DNA of 64,000 bases, from positions 99,180,948-99,244,947 of the forward strand of contig CM024755.1 of assembly GCA_014218235.1 (NCBI GenBank), in the 5' to 3' direction. The position numbers were made by a program, and so were the translations under genes. This DNA is from Colocasia esculenta. Taxonomy: Eukaryota; Streptophyta; Magnoliopsida; Alismatales; Araceae. Positions within the stretch are counted from its first letter, which is position 1. Every line of letters starts with the position of its first letter. Under the pieces are notes generated by a model. That model was given only the letters and a program-made list of their open reading frames with translations. It was not told the origin of the DNA and did no database searches. Of the stretch, positions 1 to 12,113 are shown one piece after another.

Positions 1-2159
1 GGCATCTCATGAACTTCAAGGAATGCCTTGATAGATAGAAATTCCCTAAACAGGTTCATATGGTGTTCTGAATGGTGGATGAAGGCATACCAGAAGGGAG
101 AAAATAGCTTGGCAGGATTGTCTTTCAACATCCGCCCACCACTAGATGAAAGTTGTATACTGGAAATTATTTTAGATATAGAGAGGGTGGATCTGCCTAC
201 TATAGGTGTGGAGGCAGTAGGAAGAGAGGAAAAGAAATTGGGAGGTTGTGTGTGGAGAGGGGGAATGGTTGCTTTGGATTGTTTGAATTGGTAGTTCAAA
301 GGATAAATTTTCAAATCCACATTGTCAAAGGCAATTGGTTGATCCTCTGGAATAGATGCAGAGAGAGGAGGATCAGATGAAGTAGAGGGTGGAGGTTGTT
401 CAGTAATGGAAGGAGTAGGAGCAGTGGGTGCAATAGGAAGAGATGAGGATGTAGGGGGTTGTTTTGGTTCAGGAGGAGCAGGATCAGTGGTAGTGGTGTG
501 AACAGAAGGAGTTGGTTCAAGAGGAGGAGGAGAGGAAGTGGATATAGGTTTACCATTTTTATGAAGTTTTCTCCTAACCTTCCTCTTGAAGGTCTTGACC
601 TTGGACCTGGACTCTTCCTCTAATCCTAGAGACTCTAGGGGCCTCTTTAGCTTATATTCCTGAGGGGACTGCTGCTGCTGCTCAAGTTCTACTACTGCTG
701 AAATCTACTACTGCTGGACTTCCTTTTCTATTGCCAAAGACTGCTTTGGCACTGATTGCTCCTTCTCTTGCTGCTGCTCTTGTTGTTGGACATGCTGCCC
801 TTCTTGATGAGGGGATGGTGGTGCAGAAGACTGTTTAGTGCCTTGTTGGCACACTAACTGAAGCAATATGTCCTTCATTTGCTTCACCTCATTAGCCATA
901 GCATCAAACTTGGCATCAACAAATTCAACTTGCAACTAAAGAACTGTCAAGCTTTCTTGTTGCTTTGTTAGTAAATCCAGTATGGCATTCATACTATTGC
1001 TACTCTCCCCCTGAGACCTTGGCCGCATCTCAAACTGAGAAGGGGAGAAGTGATGATGCACTTCTTCAAATCCTTGCACTATTGGAGTAGATCTGGGAAT
1101 GTCATCTTGTTCTTGTGCTACTCCCTTGCCTCTTAGATTTCTTAGTACCTGACTGATTGTTTCTTCTGGTGCATCTTGTTCTGGAGATGAGACAGGAACT
1201 TGTTCTTGCTGGAATTGCTCTTCCTCCTGTTGAGTTCCTTGTTGCTCTTCAACTTATTGCCATTCTTCATGGTCTTGTATAGTGGCTTCCATTCTATCTT
1301 CTTCTCTGGCTTCTTCTTCTTGTTGACTTGCTGGAACAGATGATAGATCCAGTGCTTCATCAGGAAATACTTCATGGGTGCATTGGGGTACAGTCTCCTT
1401 AACCCATAAATTCTATGTCTTCTAAGATGTAATGGCTTCTCCTTAATGTAGATAAGCCAATCTTCTCCTTTACCTTGGTTGGAATTTCCTCACTTAAATC
1501 CACTAATAATCTATTAAAAATCAAAGATAGCAGTGGTCCATATGGGAGGGACTCTGCAAATTCTTTGATGCTATCATTTTCTCCAAAATGACTACTGGCA
1601 GGTTGACCTTATGCCATTGAGTAGCTTAAAATAATAAACTACCATCCCTGGCAGTAATGGAGGAATGGGTGCCAGCCCTGGGTGTGATAATGTTGGTTAT
1701 AACTGAGTGGATGGTTCTCTTCTCTGTAGACAACTCATTGACCAGAAACCCTTTCTTGCTTACTGTTCCCAGACTTCCAATGATTCCCATTTTCTGCTTA
1801 TCCAAAGGGACAATCTCACTGAGCTTGTGCCCGGAGTTGGGACAGCCCAAAAGCTCTACCAAAAGCTCTTCAGAAATAATGACTTTGGTGCCTTTCACAT
1901 ATCTTGTGACTGATTTCTCTGATGAGACCTGAAGGGTGACAAAGAATGCCTTAAGGGCACCTTCGAAAGAGGGTTCAGAGATCCTGCACAGTCTAGACCA
2001 GCCCATCTCTTCTAGGGTTTCTTGTACCCAACTTAAGCTACCATGTAACTGGAAGAAGTCTACAACCTTCCCTGGACAGACAGAGAACTTGGCAAGAGAA
2101 AGGTGCTGGAACTACTCAAGGGTGAGCATGGTTCCTTCAGGGGCCTTGGAGGATGCCAT
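1..2159 (-). pseudogene. CopC accessory ORF (plant-transposon-protein-like), broken
   Basis: The start is taken as ATG at 2159 (MASSKAPEG), with a premature TAG 15 codons later. Residues at 2006-1626 align with CopA and CopE accessory proteins: LKAFFVTLQ, YVKGTKVIIS, CPNSGHKLSEIVPLD and the HSVITNIITPRAGTHSS segment match VKAFYVCL, VKGTQIKID, TSGHSGIHSVD and FIVCQILVPRSATFSS. The frame then breaks. Further down come Glu/Gln-rich coil (about 1380-700) and a Pro/Ser/Leu-rich stretch (below 560), the same order as in CopE. Function unknown. The 3' end lies outside the window. Confidence 0.7.
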
Positions 2160-2375
2160 CTAGACCGAAAAGAGATAGAGAAGATTCAAAGAGCTGTCGA
2201 AGGAGTGAAAAGAATGTTGTTTAGTGATCAAAGATCCTACCTTTCTTCAGAGGGAATGAGAAATCTATAGTAGCTCTGAAGATGGTTCTGGAGATGAGCA
2301 GTGAGCATGGGAAGAGGAGGAAGACGACTGGAGAGTTGGAGAGAAAGTTTTGAAAGGGTGCTTTCAGACAGGAAA

Positions 2376-4582
2376 TGTAACGTCGTGTGTTTTTCAGATC
2401 CTTATGGATCATGTGTGTAATGGTTGTGGTGGCCATCGTGAGGCCAATGTGGTTTGGAAGTGTGGTGCGCGTAGGTTTGGTCCTGAAACAAGATAGGACC
2501 TACTGCAGTTGATTAGGGGTTGATGGCCAGGTGTGGTCGTTGACTGGTTTGGCGTCCATCGAAGGTGACGTCAACTTTAAGAACTTAACGGCGGGCTTTG
2601 TGGATGTTTATGGTGACGGTTGCCTAAACGACAATAGGGTTGACGCTAACCTGTGCGACCTGCAAGATATAGGTCTACCCGAGGGCAGTTCCCTCACTCC
2701 GTTCTCCTTCTCCCTCGCCGTATTTTCATGCCCTTGCTTTCCCACTGCTTCCAATGGTTGCAGAAGGCTAGTTGGAGGATCGTGGAACGTGAGGTGGTGA
2801 CGAATCGGGCAAGGAAACGCCGAAGCGAGGTGTAATCTCCGTAGGAGCTTGTGGAGGGTTTGGTACGAATCTGGAGGATTTAGGAGGTTTAAGTGCATCT
2901 TGAGGTACGGAACGATCCCTTTTAATTCCTTCTGTTGTGATAATGCATCTGGAACGCATGAATCTACATGTTAGTTATGCTTTTGGGTAAAGGTACTCCA
3001 TGTGGGGACAATGGGTGGTTTGAGCAATTTAACAAGCGAAACTTGTAGTTTCGATTTGATTGAGATGCATGTATGTTAGAGGAAGTGTTTCCTCGTGTTT
3101 TTTTGCTGATTTTATGGCCGAGAATACCTGAGGAATCGGCCTAGGGTTTCTGTGAGAGCTGATAGCCGAGGAGCTTGGCGTCAATATCAATTGACACCAG
3201 GTTCTTCAGCTAGGAGATTGACGGCCAGATATCTTGCCATTTATATCTCATCAACGGCAGTCAATGTTGCCGCCAGTATGCATTTATTTAAATGTTGCTA
3301 TATTGAATATTTAAAGATAACGAGCGGTATGTTGGCACCTGTGGTGCACTGGGTGCATGAGGTTTCTGTGACTAGCGTACAAGGTACAACCCTAGCTAGT
3401 TCTTTACGTGTTTACGTGTGGTGAACTACCAGTGCACGAGGTTTGTTCAAGACTTCTCATAGTTTGTGTGACGTGCACGTGGTTTTGTGCACATGGCAAG
3501 TAGTACGATGCCTACCATGGTTACCTCTCCAGTTGGGTGCCCCAGGTTCTCTGTGAGCCAGACTGTTAGCTCGGAGCTTTGTCCCGGTACTTGTGCTTTA
3601 CCGTCGAGGTCTGTGTCGTCTGACCTGGACACCCTCACTCCTTTGCTTGAGTTGTACGTCCAGCTGAGGAAAAGACGACAGTGGGACAGTGACTGTTGTA
3701 CTTGTCTTTTGGTCACTTGTAGCGCGCTCTTAGTTGGGGGCACGGACACCAGTAGTCGACACTGGTCCCCAGCTAGTCCTTTCCAGTGCCTCACTCTAGA
3801 GGGCCCAGGCCAGGGTCTCTAGAGGTGCCAGGCATGGGCCTGCGACCGTGTGGTCCGAAGGTGGTGGTGTTTAGTTGGTCTCCACAGTTGCTTGACCTTT
3901 TCACATGGAGCGGAAGCTAGACCTTTCATCCGTGGCTGCGAGACTGAGAGGTAGACCTGTGTTAGTTTGTCCGAGTCAGTCACTGGTGTCGCGAACTAGT
4001 TCATGTGGCTCGTGTGTGGCAGTCTCTACTTTAGCTCGTACACCTGTTTGGGTTTACCGTTTATTTAATATAGTTGTTTTACGTAGTCGGCAAATGGTGA
4101 GTATATTTACAGCTTTAATATCCTGCTTAGCTGTTTTATAAACTGTTAGTATAGTTTACTGCTTTCATACCTATGTTTTTGGTTTGCTCGGTGTTGGGGG
4201 AGTTCCCTACTGAGCCAGTGACTAGCGAGGCTCACCCCTACCCCCACAGGTGAGGGCGAGGAGGACGTTTCTCTGCCGTCGTCTAGTTCGGAGCCACATC
4301 GTAGCGGTGCAGGGTCAGCACCTCTAGCAGTGTAGTGTAGTTAGTTATTTACTTCTTCAAGTTGTACCCCGGGGTATGCCCCAGGCTCTTGTACTTTATT
4401 TCAGTTTTGTGGAAATATGGCTATGTAAATTTGTGAAATATATATATGGAATGGTGTGTTCCTTTGTGTTTTCAAGGACTAGTGTGTGGTATCCCTTGCG
4501 AGGCTTCGGCCCGTTCGCGGGAGACGGACTCGGGTCAGGCACATTAATGATTTAATGGGCTTGGACGAGGCGTTCTGTCACA
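2376..4582 (+). mobile_element. LtrI: solo LTR of a Gypsy-type element
   Basis: A 2207-bp sequence begins TGTAACGTCG and ends GTTCTGTCACA, flanked on both sides by ggaaa (2371-2375 and 4583-4587). That is the signature of an LTR left after recombination between two LTRs. It contains no primer site, purine tract or pol-like coding. Its first third is rich in GACGTC, GGCGTC and TTGACG motifs (2530-2650). Small open frames in it show no recognisable protein. The insertion splits the spacer between CopC pol and the accessory ORF. Confidence 0.85.
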
Positions 4583-4910
4583 GGAAAGGGGTTGTCCTAA
4601 TGTAGAGGATGAAAAGTAACTGACCAGAGATTTTAGGGTGAACGGACGTGATTGAATGACTGAACCGTTGCGTAATAATAATGTCTATTTTTTAAAAATT
4701 AATTTCATTTATTATTTTAAATTAATAAGCACCTTTTTTCAGACTTCAACTCTAGGAAGTCGGATTTTATCTCTGACTACAGAAGTCGGATGCAATATTT
4801 ATAACATGAGTCTGTTAGACTTCGACTTCATGACTCACAGTACTGGGACATAGAAAAATTTCTCAGTGAATTCATAACATACAATTCAAACATGAATTTG
4901 TCACAGCACC
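4583..4910 (-). other. CopC spacer between pol and accessory ORF, with LTR-type motifs
   Basis: This 328-bp noncoding gap (minus sense) carries two exact AAGTCGGAT motifs on the plus strand (near 4757 and 4784), plus related gacttc stretches. These are the same motifs that crowd the CopC LTR at 60600-60915. Between them and the accessory ORF lies a TATA-like TATAAATA (minus strand, 4796-4803). The first five bases (ggaaa) are the target-site duplicate of LtrI. Confidence 0.5.
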
Positions 4911-6460
4911 TTAATCAGGATTACACATGCCTATTTCTCTTCTAATAGATGTAAATCTATCTTCAGAAAGAGGTTTAGTGAAAATATCAGCAAGTTGCTT
5001 TTATGTAGAAATAAAATCAAGTAAAATGTCACAATTACTTACATGGTCCCTGATGAAGTGATGTCTAACCTCAATATGTTTTGTTCTTGAGTGTTGTATA
5101 GGATTTTTGGTCAAATTGATTGCGCTTGTGTTGTCACACAACATTGGAATTTCTTGAAGCCTTTGACCATAGTCTTCCAATTGGTGTTTGATCCATAGCA
5201 GTTGAGTGCAGCAACTTCCAGCTGTAATATATTCAGCTTTTGTTGTGGATAATGCTACAGAATTCTGCTTTCTGGAAGACCAAGAAATCAAGCACCATGC
5301 AAGTATTTGACAAGTACTACTGGTGCTTTTTCTATCTATTTTGCATCCAGCATAGTCAGTATCACTATATCCAATTAATTTGAAATTAGAACATTTTGGA
5401 TACCATAAACCTAATTTACTTATGTTTATAAGATATCTAAAAATTCTTTTAATAGCATGAACATGAGATTCTTTAGGATCAGCTTGAAATCTTGCACACA
5501 AACATACACTGAACATTATATCTGGTCTACTAGCAGTAAGATAGAGTAGTGATCCTATCATGCCTCTATAGATCTTTTGATCTACTTTCTTACCAAGTGG
5601 ATCACTATCTAACTTAATTCCAGAGCTCATGGGTGTTCCTAATGGCTTACACTTGTCAAAACCATATTTAGAAAGTAAATCTGAAATGTATTTGGTTTGA
5701 CAAATATGAGTACCTTCCTTGGTCTGCTTAATTTGCAACCCAAGAAAATAATTAGGCTCACCCATCATACTCATTTCAAACTCACTTTGCATAAGGTTTT
5801 CAAAGAATTTCCAAAGTGATTCATTTGTATAACCAAAAATAATATCATCAACATATATTTGCACTATTAAGATTCCTTCTGAAAATTTCTTAATAAATAG
5901 TGTGCTATCAACTTTACGTCTTATAAAATCATGTGATATAAGATAAGTACTTAATCTTTTATACCAAGCTCTTGAAGCTTGTTTCAGACCATATAGTGCC
6001 TTCTTTAAACGAAAAATATTATTTGGATATTTAGTATCTTCAAAACCTGGTGGTTGCTCAACATAAACTTCTTCTTTTATAAAACCATTCAAAAAAACAT
6101 TTTTAACATCCATTTGAAATAAGTGGATATTGAGGGAGCATGCATATGCTAATAAAATTCTAATTGCCTCTAATCTAGCTACTGGTGCATAAGTTTCATC
6201 AAAATCAATACATTCCTCCTGGGAATATCCTTATGCTACAAGTCTGGCCTTGTTCTTGGTGATTACTCCGGATTCATCCATTTTGTTTCTGAAGACCCAT
6301 CTGGTCCCAATAACTGGATGGTCAGAAGGTCTCGTGACAAGAGTCCAAACCTGGCTGCCTTGGAACTGATTAAGTTCCTCTTGCATAGCAAGGATCTAAG
6401 ATTCATCCACCAGAGCATTATTGATTGTCCTAGGCTCAATTTGAGAAACAAGAGCAGAAA
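4911..6460 (-). pseudogene. CopC pol 3' part: reverse transcriptase and RNase H
   Basis: The Copia RT and RNase H domains are well kept. The open stretch 6113-5001 has MDVKNVFLNGFIKEEVYVEQ, ALYGLKQ, the catalytic IYVDDIIFG, NYFLGLQI, then RNase H motifs SRPDIMFSV, GYSDTDYAGC and HIEVRHHFIRD. Premature stops include a TAG near 6403 (Trp codon in relatives), a TAA near 6230 (Gln in relatives) and the TAA at 5001-5003, after which the usual QLADIFTKPL tail runs on to a natural stop at 4911. It joins directly to 55710 once GypB is removed. Confidence 0.85.
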
Positions 6461-9301
6461 TGTAAGACCCTCGAATTTTGCCCTTTTATTCTGTCATATG
6501 TTATTTAGATGTTTTGTATAGTGCCATGTATATGTATATGTATATAATTATATCTGTACATATTTATTTATTATGCATATATGTATATATGGGTTTGTTT
6601 ATATTGCACATACTGCTTTTATTTATCTGTGCATATAATATATAAATTGTACATTATATTGCATGAAGATATGTATAAAAAATATGTATGTATGAGTATT
6701 TCCTATCTACGCATACCCCAAAACCCATTGGCTTATAAAAAACCCCTCTTGCGACCGGATTGAGTCTTTTGGCTCTTTGGTCAAAACCCTAGCTTTTTTG
6801 TGCGAACCTGAGACTTTGAGACTTTGGATCTGGCGATTGAAGGCTTCTTCCGGTGATCTACCACGATTGGAAGGAAGACTAAACATCGAGGAAGGCTTCC
6901 CCGACTTTGGCGTGCTTCATCCTTCAACACAGAAGTCGGATCGAGGGAAGATTGGAGGACTTCTTGGCTTGGCCGAGGAGAGCTTCTCCGACCATTAAAT
7001 CTTGTGTAGCATTTTTCCTAAGGCAAGTAACCATTGGACATCGTCCATACCCATGTCTAGCAGGTCCTAGATATTATTACAAATTTTTCCTTGTATGCTG
7101 GAACCCCCGTTCTCTCTTGTTTGTGCGTTCTATCTGCACTTTTTCAAATAGGAACTTAACGGCAACATTTGATGCCATTACGATCTATGGTAGGCGGCAA
7201 CCTTTGGTGCCGTCAACCCCTGTTGGCGGCAAACTGTGAGTCGCCAAGTTCTTCAGTGTTTACAGAATGCATGTTTTGAGCTTTGTGATTTATTTCGCAG
7301 ACTTCTGGATGTAAGTACATGCTGTAGATTTTATAAGTGATTCAGTACATGTAGTAGGTCATACCTTGAGGCCAGGGCGAATTTAGGTTTACAGATTTAT
7401 TTAATTAAATTTCTGTAAGTGGAATGTGATCATGAAATAATGCTGGAAATTCTTGAATAATTATGTTTCTGACACATTAGGGTTTCATAATATTTTTATG
7501 TATTTGTGATGAATGTTAGCAAGTTCTAAAACTGTTACACCTGATTGTCCTATTGTGTACCTTGTGTAGATGAAATTAGCGGTAAATGTGACTGAATCAT
7601 GCTTTAATTATTATAATTGCTTTGCAAATTCGAAAAATGTGAGAAATTCAGCATGTGATAGGTTTACTGTTGGGGATTTGTGATTAAAATTTCATGGCAT
7701 TCTGATAATAGTGGACACTGTTATGGGTTATATGATAGAAAATAACCATGTTGATCATGCCAATGTTATTTATATGTACTTCAGTCATTAGCAACATGAT
7801 TAGGGTTGATTTTATGATCTGATTAACATTGTGAACAGTAGCATCATGTTAGATAAAACTGATCATATGTAAATTGTGTACCAGTGAGTGCAATGAGTAA
7901 ATTAATGCATATGAATAATATGAACTATGTGATTAATACAAATTGTGTAAAATTGTGCCGTGTGTGACACTACTACCATAGAGGGTTGTGGAACCATACC
8001 ATAGTAAAGTCCCTACGGGAAGGTTCATAGTTTGTGAAATCCTATGGGCAATTAGGATGAAATCTTAGAGGTGGACAAGTACCACTGGTTAGGGTGGAGA
8101 GTGCTTCTCTCGGTTCTGCGTAGTTAACCAAGATCTATCACTGTGTTGCCTAGGTGATAGGTATGTGAATGTGTATGTGTGTCCTTCTAGTGGTGGTTTG
8201 GACTATGTCTCATGGCATTTAAATGTGAAAATGTGAATAAGTGTAAGTAAAATTGTGAAATGTGCAAATGTGTAAATGAGCATGTGAAAGTGTAAAGTGA
8301 TTGTTTTAGCATGTGGGCATGTGTGAACCATGTGAATATATGTTAATTCATGCCAAAACAGCAAGTAAATTATGATTATAGTTGTGATAAATATTTGAAA
8401 GATTGCATAGGTTCCATGCTAGATATGCTACTCACTTCACACATAGTTTTGTGCTTAAATTGTATAAAATTGCCAATTAACATGGATATTTGTTAACCTT
8501 GATTCATGTAAATAAAAAGGTGTTATCATGCATGATTGAAAATTTTTACATTAAAAAAGCAAGTTAAATGTGTAAATTAAAGTGAAGAATGCATGTGAAA
8601 TTAATTAGAATTCATGCTAGGTTGCTATTCTCTTTATGCTTAATTCCATGTTCTAGTTTAGTAATATAATAGCATGATATGGATAATGTTTGATTATAAA
8701 TCATGTTACATGATGAGGCTAGAAAGCATGAGTAGGTTATTATATGACATTTTTAATGTCTTAAGTATGATCCATGTATTTAAATTATCATAGGTTCCAT
8801 GTATAATAGTCTGATTTGTATAATGCATGAAACTTGTGTATATGATGTGTGTATGAATGTTGTGCATGGAATACTTGTTGAGTCTATTTAGACTCACTCT
8901 TGCTTCGGCGTACAGGTGTGGCAGGTGACTCCACTTCTTTGGAGGAGATTGTTAGGAGCGACTCCGAGCGAGAGGAGTAGCTTGTTGTGGAGATAGCGAT
9001 ATTGTACTTTCATTTCCATAGTATGTAAATGAATAAATGATGTATCTCATCATGACAATGTAAATTGATTTAGAATTTCAATTATGTGGACTTTAGTTTT
9101 CTTAAATTGCTATATGGACTGTGGATATTCAAAGATGATGATGGAATAAGAACGATGTTAAGTTCTTTATTTCCGCTATTTTATGTCTATATTTGTGTAC
9201 ATATCACCATTGTTCTTGATGGGTAAATGTCCCACTGTGACGGCGCTCTCTATACCGACGTGGATCGGTATGATCGTACTGGTATAAGGAGGGTCGCTAC
9301 A
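6461..9301 (+). repeat. GypB 5' LTR
   Basis: This is a 2841-bp LTR from TGTAAGACCC to GGGTCGCTACA, followed at 9307 by the primer site. A TATA box is at 6734. A conserved block at about 7965-8170 and a second near 8875-8920 (ACTCTTGCTTCGGCGTACAG) recur in LtrF and GypD. No gene is seen; the open frames in it have no counterpart in the other LTR. Confidence 0.9.
6734..6741 (+). promoter_or_regulatory. TATA box of GypB 5' LTR
   Basis: TATAAAAA lies 273 bp into the LTR, followed by cccctcttgcgacc. The part of the 3' LTR that would hold the matching box is missing. Confidence 0.55.
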
Positions 9302-9306
9302 CCGAC

Positions 9307-9318
9307 TGGTATCAGTGC
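9307..9318 (+). other. GypB primer-binding site
   Basis: TGGTATCAGTGC lies five bases after the LTR end. It differs by one base from the usual initiator tRNA-Met complement TGGTATCAGAGC. Confidence 0.8.
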
Positions 9319-9643
9319 GAAGGTTGAGATTGTACATGAATATAAACCATCATCTTCATTATGTGCTAAGTCCTATAGAATTGTCCACATGTGTAGAAAT
9401 GATTAATAATGAATGAAAGATAGAAGGAACATGGTTAGGATTAAATTTCTAATTGGAATTAAATTGTTTTCAGGATATGGCATCTCGTGGTAGGAGTAGT
9501 ACCCATGCTAGGGAGGATGAGCCTAGGCAGTTCCTCCTCCACCACCACCAATTGACTACGGAGTATTCATGCAAGGTCTGGTACAGGCCATGCAGACTCA
9601 GGCCCATACCCAGGCTACACTCCAGGCTCCGCCAGAGGCTCAA

Positions 9644-9730
9644 GTTAGAACTATTAGATAGAGTAGCCTATTTTATTTAATATATGATTGTTGTGATTAT
9701 CTAATTTGTTGCTTATATTATTTGTTGTAG
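9644..9730 (+). other. Intron-like gap 1 in GypB gag
   Basis: An 87-bp AT-rich insert begins GTTAGA and ends TTGTTGTAG, with a CTAAT branch-like site at 9701-9705, 26 bases before the AG. The flanking codons ...EAQ and QAQGP join in phase 0, while the insert itself has in-frame stops. Confidence 0.45.
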
Positions 9731-9926
9731 CAGGCTCAGGGTCCAGTTCCCCAGGGGCATGACCATGGTGGACCTTCCATCATGGAGCGTTTCATGAGGA
9801 TGACTCCACCCTCTTTTAAGGGGGAGAGTGATCCACTGCTAGAGGATGAGGGAGATCGAGAAGATCTTCCGAGCGATTAGGTGTGCTAAGGATGACAAGG
9901 TCAGCTTGGCCACCTATATGCTACAG

Positions 9927-10004
9927 GTATGTGTTAGTTGCATATGCATTTATTTTCTTTAAGTTAGATTGCCTAGATTGGTCCTTATGGAGAATGTTTT
10001 GTAG
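9927..10004 (+). other. Intron-like gap 2 in GypB gag
   Basis: A 78-bp insert with a classic plant donor (CAG/GTATGT) and acceptor (TTTTGTAG/GAG) splits the conserved run ATYMLQ | ERADVWWSSLL. In-frame joining restores the motif expected of Tekay-type gag. Confidence 0.55.
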
Positions 10005-10682
10005 GAGAGAGCCGATGTGTGGTGGTCCTCGTTACTGCATACCCGATTTGAGGACGGTGCTGTCGAGGTTGCTTAGGACGAGTTTGTGAGGCTCTTTCGG
10101 GCCAAGTAGGTTCCAGAGCATATCCAAGAGAAGATGGAGCAGGAGTTCCTCACTTTGACTCAGGGCTCCATGACCGTACTCGAGTACGAGGCCAGGTTTG
10201 TAGAATTATTAAAGTATGCACCTCACATTGTGGCTGATGAGCACAGGAAGGCAAAGAAATTCGTGATGGGCCTTAAGCCATCACTGAGGACGAGGCTGGT
10301 GGCATTTAACCATCCTACCCTCGATGAGGCTCTCAGCGTTGCATGTAGGCAGGAGGGCGAGATGGAGTAGTATCTTGAGTAGAAGAAGGCATCGCAAAAG
10401 AGATCTGCACCTCCTTTTCAGCGGCAGGATAGGAAGAAGGTTGCGTACCAGTCACAGCAGCATCTTGTGGCAGCTAGCAGTCGGCAGGCTGTTACTCAGA
10501 AATCTCTCAGCGGCAAGAAGGAGTGTCCTCATTGTGGAAGGGCACATGGTGGTACCGAGTGCTGGAAGTTGGCGAGAAAGTGTCTGAAGTGCGGGAGCAA
10601 TGAGCATTAGATTCAGGATTGCCCTAGACTTCAGTAGGGAGTCTAGTGTGGAGCACCAGCCCCAGCAGCGGCAGCAACAGCA

Positions 10683-12109
10683 GTGCCAGCTACCGGAAGA
10701 CCAGGAAGGCCTCGAGCCCAAGCTCGAGTGTTTGCGTTAGCCCGTGAGGATGCTGAGCAGGCGGAGCATGTCACCGAAGGTATGGTTCTTTTCATGGGTG
10801 TGCACGCTCGGGTTTTGTTTGATACGGGTGCCACTCACTCGTCCATTTCCGAGCGGTTTTCTAGGCAGTTAGCTTTAGAGTCAGGATTAGAGGCTGAGGA
10901 ATTAGAGGTTCCATTGTCTGTGCACACACCTATGGGAACGATATCGACTAGGAAGTTATTCCGTATTTACCTGTGTGCATTGAGGATAGGGTTTTAGATG
11001 GGTGCATTTTTTTGCTAAAGATGAAGGACTATGATGCAATTCTTGGTCTGGATTGGCTAGAAGAGCACTATGCATTAGTAGATTGTCGTGGGAAGAAGAT
11101 CCTTTTTCGTATTCCTGGTGAGGATGAGTTTTCACATCCATTGCCAAGGAACTTAGGAGGGAAGTTTGTCATCTCTGCCATGAGGGCGATGAGGATGATT
11201 AGCAAGGGTTGTGACGCTTTTCATGCTAACGTGGTATTAATACCGAAGGCTGATGAGTCACCTACTCTTGTGGTGATTGATGTAGTGCAGGAATTTCCAG
11301 ACGTATTTCCCGATGATTTGTCTGGATTGCCACCGGTTAAGGTGATAGAGTTTACCCTAGAGTTGCTTCCAGGCACCTCTCCTATCTCAAAGGCTCCATA
11401 TCGGATGGCACCTGCAGAGTTAGCAGAGCTAAGGAAGCAGTTGCAGGATTTTCTAGATAAGAGATTTATTCGCCCTAGTGTATCTCCTTGGGGCGCACCT
11501 ATATTGATCGTGAAGAAGAAGGACGGTTCACTTAGGTTGTACATTGATTATAGAAAGCTCAACCAGGTGACTGTGAAGAATAGGTATCCCTTACCACGGA
11601 TTGATGATCTATTTGACCAGTTGCAGAATGCATCGGTCTTTTCCAAGATTCATTTGCAGTCTGGTTATCATCAGTTGAGGATTAGGAGTGAGGATGTCTC
11701 CAAGACGGCCTTTCGGACCTGTTACGGACATTATGAGTTTTTAGTTCTTCCGTTTGGTCTAACCAACGCCCCTGCAGCGTTCATGGATCTCATGAACAGG
11801 GTGTTTAGACCTTATTTAGATAGCTTTGTCGTAGTATTTATCGATGATGTGTTGGTCTATTCTCTAGATGAGGCCACACACCGTCAGCAATTGAGGGTAG
11901 TGTTAGAAGTTCTCCAAGAGCACAAGCTATATGCAAAATTCAGCAAGTGCAATTTTTGGATGCGCGAGGTTCTTTTCCTTGGGCATGTTATCTCCGGCGC
12001 TGGCGTAGCAGTTGATCCAGCAAAGGTTCAGGCTATGTTAGATTGGGAGATTCCCAGAACCCCATCGAAGATTCGTAGTTTCCTTGGTTTAGCAGGTTAT
12101 TATCGGTGA
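10683..12109 (+). pseudogene. GypB protease and reverse transcriptase
   Basis: The first part (10683-10997) is the aspartic protease with active site LFDTGATHS; the frame slips near 10970 and continues from 10973. The RT has FIRPSVSPWGAPILIVKKKDGS, RLYIDYRKLN, YPLPRIDDLFDQL, LPFGLTNAPAAFMDLMN and the catalytic VVFIDDVLVYS. A TGA at 12107-12109 stands where relatives have Arg, and an extra T near 12150 shifts the frame. The domains otherwise look well kept, so decay is recent relative to CopC. Confidence 0.85.
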
Positions 12110-12113
12110 TTTA

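Larger units (their letters stand above)
1..6460 (-). mobile_element. CopC: SIRE-like Copia element, 3' half (split by LtrI)
   Basis: On the minus strand this contains the RT/RNase H end of pol (6460-4911), a short noncoding gap, a solo LTR insertion (2376-4582) and the accessory ORF (2159 to beyond base 1). The element continues left of the window, where its 3' LTR is expected. Confidence 0.85.
9477..10640 (+). pseudogene. GypB gag, broken, with two intron-like gaps
   Basis: The start is ATG at 9477 (MASRGRSS), right after a TTGTTTTCAG that looks like a 3' splice site. A proline run and the capsid region (MERFMRMTPPSFKGESDP, EIEKIFRAIRCAKDDK, LEYEARFVELLKYAPHIV, RTRLVAFNHPTLDEA) identify a Ty3-type gag. 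Two knuckle-like motifs follow: CPHCGRAHGGTEC and CLKCGSNEH with QDC. Stops at 10074, 10107 and 10608 and frame slips near 9530 and 9845 break it. Gaps at 9644-9730 and 9927-10004 interrupt otherwise contiguous protein. Confidence 0.75.

Noticed and set aside
311..556. Leu/Pro-rich open frame on the minus strand suggesting a membrane protein
   Set aside because: It is a shifted reading of the Pro/Ser-rich linker of the CopC accessory ORF.
3152..3822. Open frames of 90 to 115 codons on both strands in 3152-3822
   Set aside because: They lie in solo LTR LtrI, have no recognisable motif and overlap on opposite strands.
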